Positions 5,964 to 10,903 of a stretch of DNA of 10,903 nt are shown here, piece after piece. The translations under genes were made by a program, and so were the position numbers. How positions within the stretch are numbered: position 1 is the stretch's first letter; every line of letters begins with the position of its first letter. The DNA comes from Streptosporangiaceae bacterium (GTDB lineage Bacteria > Actinomycetota > Actinomycetes > Streptosporangiales > Streptosporangiaceae). The notes below the pieces were generated by a model. That model did no database searches and was not told where the DNA came from. It was given only the letters and a program-made list of their open reading frames with translations. The stretch covers positions 1 to 10,903 of the forward strand of contig JASHTQ010000048.1 of NCBI GenBank assembly GCA_030040475.1, in the 5' to 3' direction.

Positions 5964-6151
5964 CGGCGTACGACGGCCGCCGCGAGCGCGGAACCGCGGC
6001 GAGCCGGTAACGACTAACCACTGCTGACAAGCAGGATATGACGCTGGTACCACCTCCCGTTCGGCTGAAAAAGAACGACGCGAGCGGGCGCGGCGGGTCA
6101 CGGTCCGTGCGGCGCGGGCCTGGCGATCGCCGGCGCCCGCCCGCCCGGCCC

Positions 6152-6198
6152 GGCCGGCCTGCCGGCGGGTCGCCCGGCTTTCGTCCGGCAGGCCAGCC
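6152..6198. repeat. Strong inverted repeat (hairpin) in the divergent gap
   Basis: GGCCTGCCGG (6156-6165) and CCGGCAGGCC (6185-6194) are exact reverse complements. After one mismatch the stem continues for three more pairs (6152-6154 with 6196-6198). The 19-base loop itself contains CGGG-TCG-CCCG (6166-6176). No T-run follows on either strand, so it is not a classical intrinsic terminator. It lies about 20 bases upstream of the possible -10 at 6219. Confidence 0.7.
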
Positions 6199-6218
6199 AA
6201 AGCGGCGAAATCAGGCCC

Positions 6219-6224
6219 TACCAT
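6219..6224 (+). promoter_or_regulatory. Possible -10 hexamer of a leaderless gene
   Basis: TACCAT ends six bases before GTG 6231, and no Shine-Dalgarno sequence precedes the GTG. A TANNNT hexamer about 6-7 bases before the start codon is the layout of leaderless actinobacterial transcripts. No good -35 is seen. Confidence 0.4.
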
Positions 6225-6230
6225 TTGGGT

Positions 6231-7040
6231 GTGACGGCGGACCTGGTGACGCACAGCACCGAGCCGCGCGGCGGCCGGCGCCGCCGCCGCCTCGTCGCGC
6301 TGGCCGCCCTGGTGCTGGGGGTCGCCGGGTTCGCCGCGGCGATGACGGGGGTGGCGGTCCAGCTGCTGCCGAGGCAGTTCACCGCCGGGCAGCAGCGCCA
6401 GATCGCGGCCTGGGAGATGTCCGGGCGCTGGCGCACGCTGACCGCGGGGCAGATCTTCCCCGCCTCGATCGGCTACCAGCTGTCCGCCGCCGTGCTGGAG
6501 GACACGACGCCGCTCAACCTGCAGGCGCTGCGGGTCGCGATCGCGCCGCAGGCGACCTGCGCGGCGGGGGTGACGAGCACGGCCGCGGCGCAGGTGCTGC
6601 GGCGCGGCGGCTGCGAGGCGGTGCTGCGCGCCACCTACACCGACGCCACGAAGACCTACGTGATGACGGTCGGCGTGGCGGTGCTGCCGAGCGCCGCCGC
6701 CGCGGACGCCGCCGACGCGGGGCTGACCAGGCCGAGGCTCGCCGCCGCGCACGACGAGGGCCTGGGCCAGCTGGCCCCGGGGGTGCTCTCGGTCAGGTTC
6801 GGCGGCGCCGCCGGGCTCTACGACTTCAGCCGGCAGATCTCCGCCAGCTTCACCAAGGGTCCCTACGTCATCATGTACGCCGCCGGTTACGCCGACGACC
6901 GCCCTCGCGTCCAGGTGTCCGACGACGGCTACGCCGACGCCGAGATGACCAGCATGGCCCGCGGGGTCGCGGACGAGGTCGCGGCCACGCTCGGCACTCC
7001 GCCGCCCCCGCCGCACTGCCCGGGAGCGCCGGGATGCTGA
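6231..7040 (+). CDS. Membrane-anchored protein encoded before a mycosin-like protease
   Basis: The 269-residue protein has a basic cytoplasmic tip (Arg-rich, residues about 13-20), one hydrophobic helix (about 21-46) and an extracytoplasmic part of about 220 residues with cysteines at 110, 128, 263 and 269. Just after the helix, a Phe-Thr-Ala-Gly-Gln-Gln-Arg-Gln-Ile segment and a Trp-Arg-Thr-Leu-Thr-Ala-Gly-Gln-Ile-Phe-Pro stretch (about 50-77) look like a family I remember as encoded beside S8 proteases in actinomycetes, without a known function. GTG 6231 is preferred to TTG 6225 because GTG is the commoner start and sits correctly behind TACCAT. The 3' end overlaps the protease gene by seven bases (ATGCTGA, 7034-7040), so the two are translationally coupled. 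It could be a partner or substrate of the protease, which is inference. Confidence 0.82.
   Translation: MTADLVTHSTEPRGGRRRRRLVALAALVLGVAGFAAAMTGVAVQLLPRQFTAGQQRQIAAWEMSGRWRTLTAGQIFPASIGYQLSAAVLEDTTPLNLQALRVAIAPQATCAAGVTSTAAAQVLRRGGCEAVLRATYTDATKTYVMTVGVAVLPSAAAADAADAGLTRPRLAAAHDEGLGQLAPGVLSVRFGGAAGLYDFSRQISASFTKGPYVIMYAAGYADDRPRVQVSDDGYADAEMTSMARGVADEVAATLGTPPPPPHCPGAPGC
7022..7026 (+). promoter_or_regulatory. Ribosome binding site of the protease gene
   Basis: GGGAG, inside the end of the upstream gene, lies 7 bases before ATG 7034. It supports that start over the longer open frame reaching back to 6038. Confidence 0.6.
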
Positions 7041-8281
7041 CCCGCGGACGGTCGCGCGCTCTGGCGGCGGCGCTGCGCGTCCTGGCCGTGCCCGCGCTGG
7101 CCGTGCCCGCGCTGGTCGTGCCGGCACTGTGGCCCGCCGCGGCCGCCGCGGACAGCATCAGGGACAGCCAGCAGTGGGTGCTGCAGATGCTGGACGTCCA
7201 GCCGGCCTGGGCGGTGACCCAGGGCGCCGGGGTGACGGTCGCGGTGATCGACAGCGGGGTGGACCCCGACGTCAGCGACCTGTCCGGCTCCGTCACCACC
7301 GGACCGGACTACACCGGCGTGCACACCTCGCCCGCCAACCCGAACTGGGGCGTGCACGGCACCTGGATGGCGTCGCTGATCGCCGGGCACGGGCACGGCC
7401 CGGACGGCGACAGCGGGATCACCGGCATCGCGCCCGCGGCGCGGATCCTGTCCATCCGGGTGATCCCCGACCGGGGCGACCCGAACTACGGGAAGTACGA
7501 GCACGAGCAGGAGACGCTGATCCAGCAGTCGCTGACCGACGGGATCGACTACGCGGTGGCGCACGGCGCGAAGGTGATCAGCATGTCGATCGGCTACAGC
7601 GCGCCGAGCGGCACGGTAAGGGAGGCGCTGCTGCGGGCCTACCAGGCCGGCGTGGTGGTCGTCGCCTCCGCGGGCAACTCGGGCGAGCAGGCCGGCTCGG
7701 GCGGCGACGACCAGGCGCCGGAGTCCTACCCGGCCGACTACCCCGGCGTGATCAGCGTGGGCGCGGTCTACGCCGACGGCGCGGTGGCCAGCTTCTCCAG
7801 CGACAACCTGTCCGTCAAGGTCGCCGCGCCCGGCGTCAAGGTGCCCGCCCAGGGCAGGGACGGGGGCTACTGGCTGGTCAGCGGGACCAGCCCGGCCTGC
7901 GCGCTGGTGGCCGGGGTCGCCGCCCTGATCAAGTCCAGGTATCCGGACCTCGCGCCCGACCTGGTGGCCAGGGCGATGACCTCGACGACCACCGACCGCC
8001 CGGCCGACCGCTACGACAGCCAGGTGGGGTTCGGGGTGGTCGACGCCGGCGCCGCGCTGGCCGAGGCCGGCCGGCTGTGGCGTGACCGCGACAAGCCGAC
8101 GGGCACCGGCGTCGCCGCCGTGGTCAGGTTCGGCGGCGGGCCCGGCGCCGTCGGCGCCGCTCCGGTGTCGCCGCGCGGCGACGGCCAGCTCGTCCTGTAC
8201 GCCCTGCTCGCGCTCGTCTCGCTGGTCCTTATCGCCGGCGGGGCGACCCGGCTCAGAGCGACCCATGACCCAGCAGGCTGA
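7034..8281 (+). CDS. Mycosin-like S8 (subtilisin) serine protease
   Basis: The 415-residue secreted protease has an N-terminal signal peptide (about 1-39, ending in an Ala run), a subtilisin domain (about 41-345) and a C-terminal membrane helix (about 386-403) with a short Arg-containing tail. The triad is complete: D73 (Val-Ile-Asp-Ser-Gly), H108 (Val-His-Gly-Thr) and S286 (Gly-Thr-Ser-Pro-Ala), with oxyanion N215 in Ala-Gly-Asn-Ser. The third motif has Pro where most subtilisins have Met. Signal peptide, protease domain and C-terminal anchor are the architecture of type VII secretion mycosins (MycP). No WXG100, EccB, EccC or EccD gene is in the window, so a secretion role is not shown. It should act on the outer face of the membrane. 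It overlaps the preceding gene by 7 bases and the following one by 17. Confidence 0.94.
   Translation: MLTRGRSRALAAALRVLAVPALAVPALVVPALWPAAAAADSIRDSQQWVLQMLDVQPAWAVTQGAGVTVAVIDSGVDPDVSDLSGSVTTGPDYTGVHTSPANPNWGVHGTWMASLIAGHGHGPDGDSGITGIAPAARILSIRVIPDRGDPNYGKYEHEQETLIQQSLTDGIDYAVAHGAKVISMSIGYSAPSGTVREALLRAYQAGVVVVASAGNSGEQAGSGGDDQAPESYPADYPGVISVGAVYADGAVASFSSDNLSVKVAAPGVKVPAQGRDGGYWLVSGTSPACALVAGVAALIKSRYPDLAPDLVARAMTSTTTDRPADRYDSQVGFGVVDAGAALAEAGRLWRDRDKPTGTGVAAVVRFGGGPGAVGAAPVSPRGDGQLVLYALLALVSLVLIAGGATRLRATHDPAG
7085..7129 (+). repeat. Three 15-base tandem repeats in the protease signal peptide
   Basis: GCCGTGCCCGCGCTG occurs twice exactly (7085-7099, 7100-7114) and once with three changes (7115-7129). 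It encodes Ala/Val-Val-Pro-Ala-Leu three times at residues 18-32, lengthening the hydrophobic core of the signal peptide. The repeat is in phase, so unit gain or loss would keep the frame. Confidence 0.9.
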
Positions 8282-8582
8282 CGAGTTCGCCAGCCGCGTG
8301 CTCGACGTGGTGGACTCGATCCCGCCCGGCCGGGTGATGTCCTACGGCGACATCGCCGAGTACCTGGCGATCGGCCGCGGTCCCCGGCAGGTCGGCCGGG
8401 TGCTGGCCGTCTACGGCGGCGCGGTGCCCTGGTGGCGGGTCATCCACGCGGACGGCACCCCCGCGCCCGGGCACGACTCCGCGGCGCTCGGGCACTACCT
8501 GGCCGAGGGAACGCCGCTGCGTTCGGCCCGTCCGCCGGTCCTCGTCGACATGCGCCGCGCCCGCTGGCGACCGTCCGCCTGA
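8265..8582 (+). CDS. Alkyltransferase-like DNA-repair protein (ATL)
   Basis: The 105-residue protein is the DNA-binding domain of the O6-alkylguanine transferase family: Ile-Pro-Pro-Gly-Arg-Val-Met-Ser-Tyr-Gly-Asp-Ile-Ala (about 19-31), an Arg-Gln-Val-Gly recognition-helix region (about 41-44) and an active-site loop P55-W56-W57-R58-V59. The methyl-accepting cysteine of true transferases (Pro-Cys-His-Arg) is replaced by W56, so it cannot remove alkyl groups itself. ATL proteins are known to bind alkylated guanine, flip it out and hand it to nucleotide excision repair. The ATG lies 17 bases inside the protease gene, with no clear ribosome binding site, which suggests coupled translation. The longer upstream open frame runs through protease codons out of phase and is rejected. 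The next gene, 30 bases on, is a repair helicase. Confidence 0.93.
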   Translation: MTQQADEFASRVLDVVDSIPPGRVMSYGDIAEYLAIGRGPRQVGRVLAVYGGAVPWWRVIHADGTPAPGHDSAALGHYLAEGTPLRSARPPVLVDMRRARWRPSA

Positions 8583-8599
8583 TTGTCGGTGCCCGGGTC

Positions 8600-8605
8600 T
8601 ACCGT
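8600..8605 (+). promoter_or_regulatory. Possible -10 hexamer of a leaderless helicase transcript
   Basis: TACCGT ends seven bases before ATG 8613, and no Shine-Dalgarno sequence is present between the ATL stop and that ATG. The arrangement repeats that at 6219-6231. A TTGTCG at 8583-8588 is too close (11 bases) to serve as a normal -35. Confidence 0.35.
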
Positions 8606-8612
8606 GGTCTGC

Positions 8613-10903
8613 ATGGCCGAGACCCCCGCGTATCGCCTCGTCCGCCGGCCTGTGTCATCGGCGGCAGGGCCGTCGTCGGCGGTGCCGCGCCTGGACGAGG
8701 CGCAGCAGCGGGTGGTGGACCACCCGGGCGGGCCGCTGCTCGTGCTCGCCGGGCCGGGGACAGGCAAGACGGCCACGATCGTGGCCACGGTCGCGGACCG
8801 GATCGAGCGGCGCGGCCTGGACCCCGAGCGGATCCTGGTGCTGACGTTCAGCAGGAAGGCCGCGATCGAGCTGCGCGAGCGGATCACCGCCCGGCTGCGC
8901 CGCACCACCCGCGAGCCGCTGGCGATGACCTTCCACAGCTACGCCTACGCGCTGGTGCGCAGGGAGTTCACGCTGGCCGGGGACGAGCCGCCGAGGCTGC
9001 TTTCTGCGCCGGAGCAGCTGCTCGAGGTGCGCCGGATGCTGCGCGGCGAGGCGATCGACGGCGGGGCCGGCTGGCCCGAGCGGCTCCGCCCCGCCCTGGC
9101 CACGAGGGGCTTCGCCGAGGAGCTGCGCGACCTGCTGCTGCGCGCCGCCGAGCGCGGGCTCGACGGGTGGCGGCTGCGCCAGCTCGGCCAGCGCCGCGGG
9201 CGCGACGACTGGGTGGCGGCGAGCGGGTTCCTCGACAGGTACGCGGCCCGCTTCGACCTGGCCCCGGTCCCCGCCTACGACTACGCGGAGATAGTCAGGA
9301 TCGCCGCCGCGCTGCTCGGCCGCGAGGAGATCAGGCGGCGCGAGCGCGGCGCCTACGACGTGGTGCTCGTCGACGAGTACCAGGACAGCGACCCGGCGCA
9401 GGAGTCGCTGCTGCTCGCGCTGGCCGGCGACGGCCGCGAGCTGATCGCGGTCGGCGACCCGGACCAGTCGATCTACGCGTTCCGCGGCGCCGACGTGCGC
9501 GCGCTGGCCCAGTTCCCTGAGCGGTTCCGCACCGCGGACGGCCAGCCCGCGCCGGTGCTCGCGCTGCACACCTGCCGGCGCAGCGGTCCCGTGCTGCTCG
9601 CCGCCTCCCGCCGCCTGGCCCGCCGCCTCCCCGCCGCTCCCGGCTCGCAGGCGCAGGCGCACCGCCTCCTTGTCCCCGTCCCCGACGCCCCGGCGGGCGA
9701 GGTCCGCATCCTGGTCGCGGACAGCTCCACCCAGGAGGCCGCCCTGGTCGCGGACACGCTGCGCCGCGCGCACCTCGCCGACGGGGTGCCGTGGTCGTCG
9801 ATGGCGGTCCTGGTGCGTTCGGCGACCCGGCAGGTGCCGCTGCTCCGCCGCGCGCTGACCGCGGCGAGCGTTCCCGTGACGGTGGCAGGCGACGAGCTGC
9901 CGCTGCCTGACGAGCCTGGCACCCGCCCGCTGCTCATGCTGCTGCGCTGCGCCCTGCGGCCGTCCGAGCTCGACGAGCAGACCGCCGCCGAGCTGCTCAG
10001 CGGCCCGCTGGGCGGCACCGATGCCCTGGGCCTGCGCCGCCTGCGGCGTGCGCTGGCGTTGCTGTCAACGGCGGCCGGCGACCCGGATCCCGCCCCCCTC
10101 GCCGGCGCCCTCCGCCAGCCGGGCGACCTCACCACGGTCCCGGACGGCGTCGCGGCCCCGGCCCGCCGGGTGGCGGCCCTGCTCGCCGCGGCCACCGCCG
10201 AGATCAAGGCGGGCGGCACCGCCGAGGACGTGCTGTGGGCCATCTGGGATGCCTCCGGGCTCGCCGAGCAGTGGCAGCGGGTCAGCGCGGCGGGCGGCCC
10301 GGCTGGCGCGGCCGCCGACCGGGACCTGGACGCCGTGCTCGCCCTGTTCGACCGGGCCGCGCACTTCGCCGACACGATGCCGCCAGGCGCGCCCGGCCTG
10401 TTCGCGGACAGCCTGACCGGCCAGGAGATCGCCGGCGACACCCTGGCCGACCGGGCCGTCCGCGAGGACTGCGTGCGCATCCTCACCGCGCACCGGTCCA
10501 AGGGCCTGGAGTGGGACGTGGTGATCGTCGCGGGCGTCCAGGAGGACACCTGGCCCGACCTGCGGCTTCGGGGCTCCCTCCTCGGTGTCGATGAGTTGAC
10601 GGAAGCCCCGGCCGAGCCCGCCGCGCCCGCCGTCGACGCCGCGATGCTGTCCGCCAAGCTGCTCGCCGAGGAGCGCCGGCTGTTCTACGTGGCGGTCACC
10701 CGGGCCAGGCGGCTGCTCGTCGTCACCGCGGCGGGCGGCGAGGACACCGAGGAGCGCCCGTCCCGGTTCCTCGGTGAGCTCGCCGGGGACGACGTCCCGA
10801 TCGAGCGCGTCGCCGACGGCGCGCACCGCTGGCTGTCGCTCCCCGCCCTGGTCGCGGACCTGCGCCGGGCGGCCGCCGACACCGGGCGGCCGCCGGCCGT
10901 GCG
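8613..10903 (+). CDS. adnA: UvrD/AdnA-type superfamily 1 helicase (3' partial)
   Basis: The frame is open from ATG 8613 to the window edge (763 codons). All superfamily 1A motifs are seen: a Gln motif (Leu-Asp-Glu-Ala-Gln-Gln-Arg), Walker A G47-P-G-T-G-K52-T53, Ia (Leu-Thr-Phe-Ser-Arg-Lys-Ala-Ala), Walker B D254-E255-Y-Q-D, motif III (Gly-Asp-Pro-Asp-Gln-Ser-Ile-Tyr-Ala-Phe-Arg-Gly), motif V (Thr-Ala-His-Arg-Ser-Lys-Gly-Leu-Glu) and motif VI (Tyr-Val-Ala-Val-Thr-Arg-Ala-Arg, R697). It should be an ATP-driven 3'-5' DNA translocase. AdnA proteins are around 1,050 residues with a C-terminal RecB-type nuclease, so about 300 residues, including any nuclease, lie beyond the window. The symbol rests on helicase type plus the neighbouring ATL gene, as in M. 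tuberculosis Rv3204/Rv3202c. A nuclease-free UvrD-like helicase is the alternative. Confidence 0.88.
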   Translation, partial: MAETPAYRLVRRPVSSAAGPSSAVPRLDEAQQRVVDHPGGPLLVLAGPGTGKTATIVATVADRIERRGLDPERILVLTFSRKAAIELRERITARLRRTTREPLAMTFHSYAYALVRREFTLAGDEPPRLLSAPEQLLEVRRMLRGEAIDGGAGWPERLRPALATRGFAEELRDLLLRAAERGLDGWRLRQLGQRRGRDDWVAASGFLDRYAARFDLAPVPAYDYAEIVRIAAALLGREEIRRRERGAYDVVLVDEYQDSDPAQESLLLALAGDGRELIAVGDPDQSIYAFRGADVRALAQFPERFRTADGQPAPVLALHTCRRSGPVLLAASRRLARRLPAAPGSQAQAHRLLVPVPDAPAGEVRILVADSSTQEAALVADTLRRAHLADGVPWSSMAVLVRSATRQVPLLRRALTAASVPVTVAGDELPLPDEPGTRPLLMLLRCALRPSELDEQTAAELLSGPLGGTDALGLRRLRRALALLSTAAGDPDPAPLAGALRQPGDLTTVPDGVAAPARRVAALLAAATAEIKAGGTAEDVLWAIWDASGLAEQWQRVSAAGGPAGAAADRDLDAVLALFDRAAHFADTMPPGAPGLFADSLTGQEIAGDTLADRAVREDCVRILTAHRSKGLEWDVVIVAGVQEDTWPDLRLRGSLLGVDELTEAPAEPAAPAVDAAMLSAKLLAEERRLFYVAVTRARRLLVVTAAGGEDTEERPSRFLGELAGDDVPIERVADGAHRWLSLPALVADLRRAAADTGRPPAV

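Larger units (their letters stand above)
5905..6230. other. 326-base divergent intergenic region
   Basis: This gap separates the leftward receptor gene from the rightward membrane-protein gene. From left to right it holds the ribosome binding site and possible promoter of the receptor gene (5905-5963), an 11-base palindrome (5939-5949), a stretch with no recognisable element (about 5964-6150), a strong inverted repeat (6152-6198) and a -10-like hexamer just before GTG 6231. The left part is unusually AT-rich for this genome, which fits a promoter. An open frame from ATG 6038 exists but has no coding character that I can support. I see no tRNA or riboswitch. Confidence 0.6.

Noticed and set aside
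6038..7033. Long open frame upstream of and in frame with the protease, from ATG 6038
   Set aside because: It runs across the non-coding gap and out of phase through the well-supported 6231-7040 gene. Its product is Arg/Ala/Gly-rich with no domain, and the protease has its own ribosome binding site and signal peptide at 7034.
6929..8266. 445-codon open frame on the minus strand over the protease
   Set aside because: It is antisense to a complete subtilisin gene; repetitive Gly/Arg/Val/His composition, no domain and no ribosome binding site.
8427..8444. Trp-Trp in the alkyltransferase-like protein as another copy of the linker motif
   Set aside because: It is the active-site loop of a known fold, where Trp replaces the Cys and His of true transferases.
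8432..9520. 362-codon + strand frame across the ATL end and the helicase start
   Set aside because: It is out of phase with the helicase frame that carries Walker A and Walker B, and is Arg/Ala/Gly-rich throughout.
9473..10657. 394-codon open frame on the minus strand over the helicase
   Set aside because: The Ser/Arg/Ala-rich shadow lies over helicase motifs III to V; no coding features of its own.

Overview
The window comes from a very GC-rich actinobacterium. Coding regions favour G or C at third codon positions, genes overlap by a few bases, starts include GTG, and a subtilisin of mycosin type and an AdnAB-type helicase are present. I cannot name the genus.

Left part (1-4642, all + strand). 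A run of six tightly packed genes reads as one operon. It starts with the tail of a Pro/Gln-rich protein, then a membrane-anchored extracytoplasmic protein, a two-helix membrane protein with a C-terminal zinc ribbon, a von Willebrand A (vWA) protein with a complete MIDAS metal site, a divergent PP2C phosphatase, and a divergent protein kinase with two C-terminal membrane helices. The vWA/PP2C/kinase trio matches the bacterial phosphorylation triads described around TerY (TerY-P type). Here the kinase is membrane-tethered and accompanied by other membrane proteins. A Trp-Trp motif in proline-rich linkers recurs in three of the six proteins (four copies), which suggests they share a binding partner or assemble together.

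Middle (4639-5904, - strand). A convergent gene, whose stop codon interlocks with that of the kinase, encodes a single-pass receptor-like protein. It has an N-terminal helical module, a PYQQ-repeat linker, one membrane helix, a Pro/Thr stalk and a four-cysteine extracellular domain. That outer domain resembles those on actinobacterial Ser/Thr kinases, but this protein has no kinase domain. It is a plausible sensor for the triad next door. The 326-base gap 5905-6230 holds the promoter region of this gene, a small palindrome, a strong hairpin and a possible leaderless promoter for the rightward genes.

Right part (6231-10903, + strand). A membrane-anchored protein of unknown function overlaps a mycosin-like S8 protease carrying a signal peptide and a C-terminal membrane anchor. 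The protease gene overlaps a small alkyltransferase-like DNA-repair protein. After 30 bases a UvrD/AdnA-type helicase begins and runs off the window. The pairing of alkyltransferase-like protein with helicase recalls the Mycobacterium tuberculosis Rv3204/Rv3202c neighbourhood and looks like conserved chromosomal background. The left operon and its convergent receptor are the accessory and most interesting part.
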